Shown piece after piece: positions 7,367 to 13,782 of a stretch of 14,483 nucleotides of DNA; the first letter of the stretch is position 1, and each line of letters starts with the position of its first letter. Origin of the DNA: Sulfuricella sp. (GTDB lineage Bacteria > Pseudomonadota > Gammaproteobacteria > Burkholderiales > Sulfuricellaceae); NCBI GenBank assembly GCA_019911785.1, contig JAIOJM010000322.1:1-14483 (forward strand), given 5' to 3'. The notes under the pieces were generated by a model. The model searched no databases. It was not told the origin of the DNA and saw only the letters and a program-made list of their open reading frames with translations. Made by a program: the position numbers and the translations under genes.

Positions 7367-9082
7367 TTAAACGTTGGTGACGGCTTCGATTTCTTCCAGC
7401 GTCGTCAGTCCGGCCTTTACTTTGAGCAGGCCGGACTGACGCAGATCACGTACGCCTTCGCGCTTTGCCTGGTCGGCGATGTCATGCGCGGTGCCGTTTT
7501 TCATGATGATGCGGCTCATTTCGTCGCTGATCGGCATGACCTGGTAGATGCCGACTCGCCCCTTGTAGCCGGTGCCCTTGCAGATTTCGCAACCGACATG
7601 GCCATAAGGCTGCCAGCTGCCGTCGAGATCTTCCTCGGTATAGCCGGCGCGCAATAGTGCCTCCCTGGGAATGTCGATGGGCTGTTTGCACTTGCACAGG
7701 CGCCGCGCCAGGCGCTGTGCGGTAATCAGGATCACTGCGGAGGCGATGTTGAAAGGGGCGACGCCCATATTCATCAGGCGGGTCAAGGTGGCGGGTGCAT
7801 CGTTGGTATGCAGGGTGGACAGAACCATGTGGCCGGTTTGCGCTGCCTTGATGGCGATGTCCGCCGTTTCCAGGTCGCGGATCTCACCCACCATGATGAC
7901 ATCCGGATCCTGACGCAGGAAGGCCCTGAGCGCTGCAGCGAAATTCAGTCCGGCCTTGTCGTTGACGTTGACCTGGTTGACGCCGGGAAGGTTGATCTCG
8001 ACAGGGTCTTCCGCGGTGGAGATGTTAATGCCCGGTTCGTTCAGGATATTCAGGCAGGTATAGAGCGATACGGTTTTGCCGCTGCCGGTCGGCCCAGTCA
8101 CCAGCACCATGCCATAGGGCCGCTTGACGGCATTGAGCAGAAACTCTTTCTGGTCCGGCTCGTAGCCCAATGCGTCAACCCCCAGCGTGGCGATGGTCGG
8201 GTCGAGAATCCGCATCACGATTTTCTCGCCGTACAGGGTGGGCAGGGTGCTGACGCGAAAATCGATGGCGCGGTTTTTGGACAGCACCAGTTTCATGCGG
8301 CCGTCCTGCGGTATGCGCTTTTCCGAAATATCGAGCTTGGAAATCACCTTGATGCGGGAGGAAAGTTTATCCTTGATCGCCAGGGGCGGCTGCGCTGCTT
8401 CATAGAGTATGCCGTCGAGGCGGTAGCGGATACGATAGTATTTTTCGTAGGGTTCGAAGTGGATATCGGATACCCCGGCATTGATCGCATCCAGCAGCAT
8501 TTTCTGGAGGAAACGGACGACCGGGGCGTCATCAACCTCTGCGCTGGCGCCCTCATCTTTCTGCGCCAGTGCTTCCTCGTCGGTGAATTCCAGGTTGAGG
8601 TCTTCGCCAGCCAGATTCTGCAGGGTAGTGTCGGTGGCTTCAGCAATTTTTTCTATCAGCTTGCCGAGTTTGTCGTCCTCCACCACCACCGGTTCAACCG
8701 TGAGGCTGGTTTTGAAACGCACATCGTCCAGGGCGCGCAGGTTGGCTGGATCGGAGGTGGCGATGAACAGACGATTGCCGCGCTTTTGCAGGGCCAGAAC
8801 GCGCCGGCTTCTGATCAGCTTGGCATCGAGCACGTCATTGGGCAGGTGATCCACATCGATGGCAGCCAGGTCCAGCAGGGGAAAGCCGAAGGTCCGCGCA
8901 GCAAATTCTGCAACTTCCAGGGGGCTCATTTTTTTGCTTTGCACCAACTGGGCGACAAAGCCGGTCTCAGCGGCGCCGGCCTGGGACTGAATGGCTTCGG
9001 CATCGGCTTCCAGCAGGCGCCCGCTTTGTACCAGTGCGTTGGCCAGTCCGCTGAGCTTGGTCGAAGTTGTTGCTGCTGCCAT
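7367..9082 (-). CDS. pilB: Type IV pilus extension ATPase PilB
   Basis: PilB is the cytoplasmic hexameric ATPase that drives pilus polymerisation. The 571-residue protein has the N-terminal PilB domain (LSGLANALVQSGRLLEAD, then LVQSK at 46-50 and DPANLRALDDVRF at 111-123). The secretion-ATPase core follows: an Asp box (355-362, STAEDPVE), Walker A GPTGSGKT at 330-337, Walker B with E400 in VIMVGEIRD, and a His box with H418 and H425. The zinc tetracysteine C463, C465, C498, C501 is typical of PilB/GspE rather than of the retraction ATPase PilT. The N-terminal segment lacks the RLG of the c-di-GMP-binding MshEN motif, so direct c-di-GMP control is not indicated. It is the first gene of pilB-pilC-pilD-coaE, and no clear Shine-Dalgarno sequence precedes the ATG. 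Confidence 0.96.
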   Translation of the reverse strand: MAAATTSTKLSGLANALVQSGRLLEADAEAIQSQAGAAETGFVAQLVQSKKMSPLEVAEFAARTFGFPLLDLAAIDVDHLPNDVLDAKLIRSRRVLALQKRGNRLFIATSDPANLRALDDVRFKTSLTVEPVVVEDDKLGKLIEKIAEATDTTLQNLAGEDLNLEFTDEEALAQKDEGASAEVDDAPVVRFLQKMLLDAINAGVSDIHFEPYEKYYRIRYRLDGILYEAAQPPLAIKDKLSSRIKVISKLDISEKRIPQDGRMKLVLSKNRAIDFRVSTLPTLYGEKIVMRILDPTIATLGVDALGYEPDQKEFLLNAVKRPYGMVLVTGPTGSGKTVSLYTCLNILNEPGINISTAEDPVEINLPGVNQVNVNDKAGLNFAAALRAFLRQDPDVIMVGEIRDLETADIAIKAAQTGHMVLSTLHTNDAPATLTRLMNMGVAPFNIASAVILITAQRLARRLCKCKQPIDIPREALLRAGYTEEDLDGSWQPYGHVGCEICKGTGYKGRVGIYQVMPISDEMSRIIMKNGTAHDIADQAKREGVRDLRQSGLLKVKAGLTTLEEIEAVTNV

Positions 9083-9117
9083 CTGGGGTTGTCCGCTTAG
9101 GGATTAAAAACAGCCCA

Positions 9118-9146
9118 ATAATGCACTTGGCAAGTTTTTTTGTAAA
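9118..9146 (-). promoter_or_regulatory. Candidate sigma-70 promoter for pilB-pilC-pilD-coaE
   Basis: Read on the minus strand, TTTACA (9141-9146, five of six to TTGACA) and CATTAT (9118-9123, four of six to TATAAT) are exactly 17 bases apart in the pilB upstream gap. The -10 ends 35 bases before the pilB ATG. I found no sigma-54 GG/GC pattern here, although that factor often drives other pilus genes. Confidence 0.5.
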
Positions 9147-9157
9147 GGCGGCGGAGT

Positions 9158-10426
9158 CTATTCCGAGGCGGATATAAGCGGGAAAATACGCACGACTTTG
9201 ACGATGCGATCCTGAGTCTGGACGATTTCCAGTGTATGCCCGTTGATTTTGAAGCTGGTGCCGGCTTCCGGGATGTCCTCGAAATGTTCGAGAACCAGGC
9301 CATTCAGGGTTTTAGGGCCATCCATCGGCAAATTGAGCTTGAGCTTGCGGTTCAGGTCACGCAGGGAGCAGCCGCCATCGACCAGCCAGCTGCCGTCGTC
9401 CTGAGGGTAAATGCCGCCGTGGGCAGTGGGGCGTGAGGCGAATTCGCCGACGATTTCTTCCAGGATGTCTTCCAGGCTCACCAGCCCGAGCAATTCGCCA
9501 TACTCGTCCACCACCAGGCCGATATGGTGGCGATTTTCCTGGAAGTGCTGGAGCTGGGAAAAAAGCGAGGTGCCGGCGGGAACAAAGTAGGGCTCGCGCA
9601 AAATTTCTTGCAATGTTTCGACATCAATTTCCATGTTGCGAACCTGGTGCAGCACGTTGCGAATGTGAACGACGCCGACGATGTTGTCCAGCCTGCCCCG
9701 GTACACCGGCAGCCGGGTGTGGTGACTGGTGGCGAGCTGTTCGCGGATCATTTCCTCGGGTGCGTCGAGGTCGATCGCCTCAATCTGGCTGCGCGGGATC
9801 ATGATGTCGTCGACGGTGACGTTTTCCAGCTCGAACAGGTTGAGGAAAATGCTCTGGTGCTTGGGGGGGATGTAATGGCTCGCTTCCAGCACCAGGGTAC
9901 GCAGTTCTTCCATGTTGAGGCGGGTGTCGGCGGAGGGCGGTTTCAGGCGCAGCATCCAGAGCAGGGCGCGAACGAACAGGTTGACGAACCACACCACCGG
10001 ATAAAACAGCCTGAGCAAAGGGGCGAGGATATAGCTGGAGGGGATGGCAATGCGTTCCGGGTAGGCGGCCCCCATGACTTTCGGGGTGATTTCGCTGAAC
10101 ACCAGGATCAGGAAGGTGACGGACAGGGTGCCGATGGTGAGTGCGAATTCGCTCTCGCCTATCAGGCGGACAGTGATCACGGTGACCAGGGCGGCCGCGG
10201 CGGCATTGAGCAGATTGTTGCCGAGCAGGATCACGCCGAGCAGTTTGTCTGTTTTTTCCAGCAGTTGCATGGTCAGTTTGGCGCCGCGGTGGCCACGTTT
10301 GGCCATGTGCTTTAGCCGGTAGCGGTTGAGCGCCATCATGCTGATTTCAGCGATGGAAAAAAAGCCGGAACCGATCAGCAACAGCAGCAGCGTGGCAAGC
10401 AGCAGGCTGGTTGAGATGTCATCCAT
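9158..10426 (-). CDS. corB: CNNM/CorC-family transporter (DUF21, CBS pair, CorC/HlyC domain), CorB/YfjD ortholog
   Basis: Members of this family are membrane proteins tied to magnesium (and cobalt) export or homeostasis. The 422-residue protein has a DUF21 transmembrane domain (about residues 1-165) with hydrophobic segments near 5-25, 65-88, 97-115 and 130-158 and the conserved SEITPK at 111-116. A pair of CBS domains follows (about 203-262 and 275-328, with DDIMIPRS and VVDEYGELLGLVSLEDILEEIVGE), as in adenine nucleotide-sensing members. The C-terminal CorC/HlyC domain spans about 340-418. The N-terminus closely follows E. coli YfjD, including NRYRLKHMAKRG, which fixes the ATG. It lies downstream of ypjD across a hairpin repeat that ends four bases before this ATG, leaving no Shine-Dalgarno sequence. 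The transported ion is inferred from the family, not seen. Confidence 0.92.
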   Translation of the reverse strand: MDDISTSLLLATLLLLLIGSGFFSIAEISMMALNRYRLKHMAKRGHRGAKLTMQLLEKTDKLLGVILLGNNLLNAAAAALVTVITVRLIGESEFALTIGTLSVTFLILVFSEITPKVMGAAYPERIAIPSSYILAPLLRLFYPVVWFVNLFVRALLWMLRLKPPSADTRLNMEELRTLVLEASHYIPPKHQSIFLNLFELENVTVDDIMIPRSQIEAIDLDAPEEMIREQLATSHHTRLPVYRGRLDNIVGVVHIRNVLHQVRNMEIDVETLQEILREPYFVPAGTSLFSQLQHFQENRHHIGLVVDEYGELLGLVSLEDILEEIVGEFASRPTAHGGIYPQDDGSWLVDGGCSLRDLNRKLKLNLPMDGPKTLNGLVLEHFEDIPEAGTSFKINGHTLEIVQTQDRIVKVVRIFPLISASE

Positions 10427-10430
10427 TTTT

Positions 10431-10507
10431 AGTTAGGGGTGAGGAGAAAAGAGTGAGGAGTAAAACCGGTTTTGTGGCGTTTTTGATTTTGCTCCTCACT
10501 CCTAACT
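10431..10507. repeat. Nested inverted repeat between ypjD and corB (GAGTGAGGAG type)
   Basis: The 100-base gap between ypjD and corB is almost filled by a hairpin structure. An outer arm AGTTAGGGGTGAGGAG (10431-10446) matches the complement of 10492-10507 in 15 of 16 bases. A second copy of the core (GAGTGAGGAG at 10451-10460) can also pair with 10492-10501, and this alternative stem extends over 15 positions with one mismatch (10451-10465 with 10487-10501). A palindrome AAAACCGGTTTT (10462-10473) lies between. The two left copies compete for one right arm. The element stops four bases before the corB ATG. It resembles dispersed extragenic repeats; its copy number elsewhere is unknown. Confidence 0.75.
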
Positions 10508-10526
10508 CCTATCGCCTCATTGAATC

Positions 10527-11354
10527 TCAACGTTGCAGAATGATTTCCAGCACGAACTTGCTGCCGAGGTAGGCCAGCAGCAGCATCGCAAACCCGGCGA
10601 GCGTCCAGAGGATGGCGGTGCGGCCGCGCCAGCCGTAAATTCGCCGTCCTCCCAGCAGGGCGGCGTAGATGCCCCAGGAAAGCAGCGCGAACAGCGACTT
10701 GTGGCTGAACTGCAGGGGTTTGTGGAAGAGTTCCTCGGAGAACATCACGCCGCTCAGGATGGACAGGGTGAGCAGGACGAATCCCGCCGTGATGATGCGA
10801 AACAGCAGCGCCTCCATCGCCAGCAGGGGCGGCAATTTTCCCAGGATGCGCGACAGGGCATGGCCGTGCAGACGGCGCTCCGCCAGGGCCATCAGCACCG
10901 CGTGCACTGCCGCGATAGTGAACAGGCTGTAGGCGAGCAGTGAAATCAGCAAGTGAACCTTGAAAAGCGGCAGCTCGGTATGGGCGATGGCGTGCGCTTC
11001 CGGAAAAATCAGCGGCAGCAGCAGGCAGATCGCCGCGCCGGGCAATACCAGGGTTTGCAGGCCTTCCATGTTGTAACGGAAGCTGGCGAGCCAGTAGACC
11101 AGTACGGTGAGCCAGGAGATCGCCGATACCGTATTGCCGATGCCGAGGTTCAGGCCTGCACCGGGAAACAGGGAGGGTTGCAGCAGCGCGCCATGCAGCG
11201 CGAGTGGCACCAGTATGGCAAGACGCCCGGCCGTCGAGGCTGCGGTGCCGTGCTGTGCTAATTCCGGGCCAGCGGGGCGCCAGACCGAGCGCCAGAAAAG
11301 CAGGCCGAGCGTGCTGTAAAGCAGAAAGGCTAGGAAATGGAGTGAACCGCTCAT
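10527..11354 (-). CDS. ypjD: CcsA-like inner-membrane protein YpjD
   Basis: YpjD belongs to the cytochrome c assembly (CcsA/CcmF-like) membrane protein family, but its own function is not firmly established. The 275-residue protein consists almost wholly of hydrophobic segments, about eight. Histidines H54, H134, H151 and H218 lie in or next to helices, as expected for heme-handling family members. The segment HKSLFALLSWGIYAALLGGR (218-237) followed by YGWRGRTA is the hallmark of this subfamily; the WWD heme motif of full CcmC/CcmF proteins is not evident. It is divergent from ffh and upstream of corB, the same arrangement as in E. coli. No Shine-Dalgarno sequence is clear before the ATG. Confidence 0.9.
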   Translation of the reverse strand: MSGSLHFLAFLLYSTLGLLFWRSVWRPAGPELAQHGTAASTAGRLAILVPLALHGALLQPSLFPGAGLNLGIGNTVSAISWLTVLVYWLASFRYNMEGLQTLVLPGAAICLLLPLIFPEAHAIAHTELPLFKVHLLISLLAYSLFTIAAVHAVLMALAERRLHGHALSRILGKLPPLLAMEALLFRIITAGFVLLTLSILSGVMFSEELFHKPLQFSHKSLFALLSWGIYAALLGGRRIYGWRGRTAILWTLAGFAMLLLAYLGSKFVLEIILQR

Positions 11355-11404
11355 TGTGTTGTAAACTTGTCGGCGTATTGTTGCTCTAACCCCAAGTCTA
11401 CACT

Positions 11405-11418
11405 ATCCGAATTCGGAT
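11405..11418. promoter_or_regulatory. 14-bp perfect palindrome in the ypjD-ffh divergent gap
   Basis: ATCCGAATTCGGAT is a perfect 14-bp palindrome, 27 bases before the ffh ATG and 50 before the ypjD ATG. It could be an operator for a dimeric regulator. By chance about one perfect 14-bp palindrome is expected per 16 kb, so the evidence is its location only. The rest of the 91-base gap holds no clear consensus promoter; TTGTTG with TACACT downstream is a weak candidate for ffh. Confidence 0.25.
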
Positions 11419-11445
11419 TAACATTCAGCAGGACATTTTGCCCCC

Positions 11446-12789
11446 ATGTTCGACAATCTCACTCATCGCCTTTCCGGCGTAATCAAAACCCTGCGCGGCC
11501 AGGCCCGCCTGACCGAAGCTAACATTCAGGACGCTCTGCGCGAGGTGCGCATGGCCCTGCTCGAGGCGGATGTCGCCTTGCCGGTGGTGAAGGATTTCAT
11601 TGCCCACGTCAGGGAGCGTGCACAGGGTCAGGAGGTGCTGGCCAGCCTGACGCCGGGCCAGGCCGTGATCGGTATCGTCCATCAGGAAATGGCCAGACTG
11701 ATGGGCGGCCAGAACGCCGCGCTCAACTTCGCCACGCAGCCGCCCGCGGTAATCCTGATGGCGGGCCTGCAGGGCGCGGGCAAGACCACCACCTCGGCCA
11801 AGCTGGCCAAATATCTGCGCGAGCAGATGAAGAAAAAAGTGCTGCTGGCGAGTTGCGACGTTTACCGCCCGGCGGCGATGGAGCAGTTGCGTGCCTTGGC
11901 GCAGCAGATCGATACGGATTACTTTGCCGCCGAGGCGGGTCAGAGCCCGGAGCAGATCGCGCTGGCGGCGCGGGATTACGCCGACAAGCATTTCCACGAT
12001 GTGCTGATCATCGACACCGCGGGTCGTCTGGCGATAGACGAAGCCATGATGGCCGAGATCCAGCGCCTGCACGAAGTGCTCAAGCCGATCGAAACCCTGT
12101 TCGTGGTCGATGCCATGCAGGGCCAGGATGCCGTCAATACCGCCAAGGCTTTCAGCGAGGCGTTGCCGCTGACCGGCGTGGTGCTCACCAAGCTCGACGG
12201 CGATGCCCGCGGAGGCGCGGCGCTGTCGGTGCGCCAGGTCACCGGCAAGCCGATCAAGTTCGCCGGCGTCGGCGAGAAAGTTGGCGGCCTCGAAGCCTTC
12301 CACCCCGAACGCATGGCTTCGCGCATCCTCGGCATGGGCGACGTGCTGTCCCTGATTGAAGAAGCCCAGCGCGGCGTTGACCAGGAAGAAGCGGTCAAGC
12401 TGGCAAAGAAAATCAAGTCCGGCAAGAGTTTCGATCTCGAAGATTTCAAGGCGCAGCTGCAACAAATGAAAAAAATGGGTGGTGTCGCCGCCCTGATGGA
12501 CAAGTTGCCGGCACAGATGGGGCAGGCGGCGGCGGGCATGGCGGACGACAAATCGATCAATCGTATCGAGGGCATCATCAACTCGATGACGCCGGGAGAG
12601 CGCCGCAATCCGGCCCTCCTCAAGGCATCGCGCAAGCGCCGCATCGCCGCCGGCGCCGGGGTGCAGGTGCAGGAGGTGAACCGGTTGCTGAGCCAGTTCG
12701 AGCAAACCCAGAAAATGATGAAGATGGTCGCCAAGGGCGGGATGGCGAAGATGATGCGGGGCATGAAGGGCATGTTGCCCGGCATGTGA
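11446..12789 (+). CDS. ffh: Signal recognition particle protein Ffh
   Basis: Ffh is the GTPase that, with 4.5S RNA, binds signal sequences at the ribosome and delivers them to the receptor FtsY. The 447-residue protein has the N domain (about 1-95) and the G domain (about 96-297) with all motifs: GLQGAGKTT 107-115, DVYRPAA 138-144, DTAGR 190-194, TKLDG 248-252 and GVGEK 274-278. The methionine-rich M domain (about 298-447) carries the RNA-binding SRKRRIAAGAG near 395-405 and a Met-rich tail (MMKMVAKGGMAKMMRGMKGM). The ATG at 11446 gives the standard MFDNLTHRLS start; the nearest AGGA is 12 bases away, which is long. It is divergent from ypjD and followed by a repeat element and rpsP. Confidence 0.97.
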   Translation: MFDNLTHRLSGVIKTLRGQARLTEANIQDALREVRMALLEADVALPVVKDFIAHVRERAQGQEVLASLTPGQAVIGIVHQEMARLMGGQNAALNFATQPPAVILMAGLQGAGKTTTSAKLAKYLREQMKKKVLLASCDVYRPAAMEQLRALAQQIDTDYFAAEAGQSPEQIALAARDYADKHFHDVLIIDTAGRLAIDEAMMAEIQRLHEVLKPIETLFVVDAMQGQDAVNTAKAFSEALPLTGVVLTKLDGDARGGAALSVRQVTGKPIKFAGVGEKVGGLEAFHPERMASRILGMGDVLSLIEEAQRGVDQEEAVKLAKKIKSGKSFDLEDFKAQLQQMKKMGGVAALMDKLPAQMGQAAAGMADDKSINRIEGIINSMTPGERRNPALLKASRKRRIAAGAGVQVQEVNRLLSQFEQTQKMMKMVAKGGMAKMMRGMKGMLPGM

Positions 12790-12810
12790 CAAACCTAAAA
12801 AAAGCTATTG

Positions 12811-12942
12811 AACCGCAAAGGACGCAAAGGGCGCGAGGTAAGGCAACAGATTTTGGATTGCGGGTGGCTCGCCCAGCGGGCGGAAAGAATGAAGCCATCT
12901 GTCCATTTGCTTTCCCTTGCGTTCCTTTGCGCCCTTGGCGGT
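12811..12942. repeat. 132-base inverted repeat of GCAAAGGAC-type units between ffh and rpsP
   Basis: The gap between ffh and rpsP (12790-13046) contains a long imperfect hairpin. The left arm (12811-12838) is a run of short units, CCGCAAAGGAC then GCAAAGGGC; the right arm (12914-12942) carries the complementary units and matches with a few mismatches and one indel. Inside, ACAGAT pairs with ATCTGT and GCAA with TTGC. At the exact centre CGCCC-agc-GGGCG (12870-12882) closes the structure. Such elements recur in intergenic DNA of many proteobacteria and often give rise to spurious predicted proteins beginning MNRKGRKGRE; one such frame spans 12808-12996. It may act as a terminator for ffh transcripts, which otherwise lack one. 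Confidence 0.78.
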
Positions 12943-12974
12943 GAACTGCCGTTTCTTAGGATAAATAATCTTTC

Positions 12975-13004
12975 TTGCGTTTATTCCAAAACTTAGCGTA
13001 AAAT
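12975..13004 (+). promoter_or_regulatory. Candidate sigma-70 promoter for rpsP-rimM-trmD
   Basis: TTGCGT (12975-12980) and TAAAAT (12999-13004, five of six to TATAAT) are 18 bases apart, placing transcription start near 13011, about 36 bases before rpsP. It lies outside the inverted repeat, so the ribosomal operon can be expressed independently of ffh. The -35 matches only three of six positions. Confidence 0.5.
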
Positions 13005-13030
13005 GGCCGGCTTTTTAGACTGAATTTTTT

Positions 13031-13038
13031 AAGGGTGG
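13031..13038 (+). promoter_or_regulatory. Ribosome binding site that fixes the rpsP start
   Basis: AAGGGTGG at 13031-13038 lies 8 bases before the ATG at 13047. A GTG at 13035 in the same frame would overlap this site and add four residues (VAFI), so the ATG is the real start. Confidence 0.7.
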
Positions 13039-13046
13039 CATTTATT

Positions 13047-13289
13047 ATGGTTGTGATTCGACTTGCACGTGGTGGTGCCAAGAAGCGCCCGTTTTTCAAC
13101 GTAGTCGTGGCTGATTCCCGCAATCGCCGTGACGGTAGATTCATTGAGCGCGTGGGTTTCTACAACCCGGTTGCGCATGAAGGTCAGGAAGCTGTGCGCC
13201 TCGACAGCGAGCGCATCAGCTACTGGCAGGGGCACGGCGCGTTGCTGTCCGACGCTGTGGCCAAACTCGTCAAGCGTGCCGCAGTCTAA
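13047..13289 (+). CDS. rpsP: 30S ribosomal protein S16
   Basis: bS16 is an assembly protein of the small ribosomal subunit. From the ATG at 13047 the product is 80 residues, close to the E. coli length of 82, and shows the family sequence: [39 protein letters not shown], and the [27 protein letters not shown] end. It opens the rpsP-rimM-trmD(-rplS) operon known from E. coli. The likely rimM start lies inside its last codons, so the two should be translationally coupled. Confidence 0.97.
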   Translation: MVVIRLARGGAKKRPFFNVVVADSRNRRDGRFIERVGFYNPVAHEGQEAVRLDSERISYWQGHGALLSDAVAKLVKRAAV

Positions 13290-13782
13290 AAACCGGGTAG
13301 TCATGGGGCGCATCGCCGCCCCCTTCGGCGTTCTCGGCTGGGTCAAAGTGCAGCCGTTTACCGAAGAAATCGATGGGCTGCTGGATTTTCCTGTCTGGAA
13401 TCTTGGGCGTGGCGAGCAGTGGCGCGAAGTCAAGGTGCTGGAGTCAGAAGTCCACCACAAGACCCTGGTTGCCAGGCTGGACGGGTGTAATGACCGCGAT
13501 GCCGCGGCAGCGCTGAAGGGCCTTGAAGTTGCAGTGCCGCGTGAGGCGCTGCCGGAAGCGGCGGAAAATGAATATTACTGGTCCGATCTGATCGGGCTGG
13601 AAGTGGTGAATGTCCAGGGTGAAGTGCTGGGCAAGGTGGCGGAACTTCTGGAAACCGGCGCGAATGACGTGCTGGTGGTAGAGGGGGAGCGCGAAAGGCT
13701 GCTTCCGTTTACCGCTCAGGTCATCCTCAAAGTCGACCTGGCGGCGGGACGGATCAACGTGGACTGGGGCGCGGATTATTGA
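13276..13782 (+). CDS. rimM: Ribosome maturation factor RimM
   Basis: RimM binds S19 and helps the 30S head mature. The N-terminal beta-barrel begins [21 protein letters not shown], and the C-terminal PRC-barrel is marked by [12 protein letters not shown] (residues 99-110) and the GANDVLVVE and LLPFTAQVI stretches. The start is uncertain. The conserved block begins VVMGR, and the ATG in it (13303) would cut off the first strand. The GTG at 13276 keeps it and gives 168 residues; it overlaps the end of rpsP by 14 bases. No strong Shine-Dalgarno sequence precedes either. The stop overlaps the trmD start by four bases. Function is secure, start moderately so. Confidence 0.88.
   Translation: MPQSKNRVVMGRIAAPFGVLGWVKVQPFTEEIDGLLDFPVWNLGRGEQWREVKVLESEVHHKTLVARLDGCNDRDAAAALKGLEVAVPREALPEAAENEYYWSDLIGLEVVNVQGEVLGKVAELLETGANDVLVVEGERERLLPFTAQVILKVDLAAGRINVDWGADY

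Noticed and set aside
7808..9100. 430-codon open frame on the plus strand, opposite pilB
   Set aside because: It lies entirely antisense to the well-supported pilB, and its product shows no domain; long antisense frames are expected in GC-rich coding DNA.
9083..9157. Possible sigma-54 promoter before pilB
   Set aside because: No TGGC-N8-TGC spacing was found; a sigma-70-like pair with 17-base spacing fits better.
11425..12792. 455-codon open frame on the minus strand, opposite ffh
   Set aside because: It is a His/Leu/Arg-rich shadow of ffh, with no recognisable motif and no leader of its own.
12808..12996. 62-codon open frame beginning MNRKGRKGRE
   Set aside because: It is a translation of the inverted-repeat element; products of this type are known spurious predictions and there is no ribosome site.
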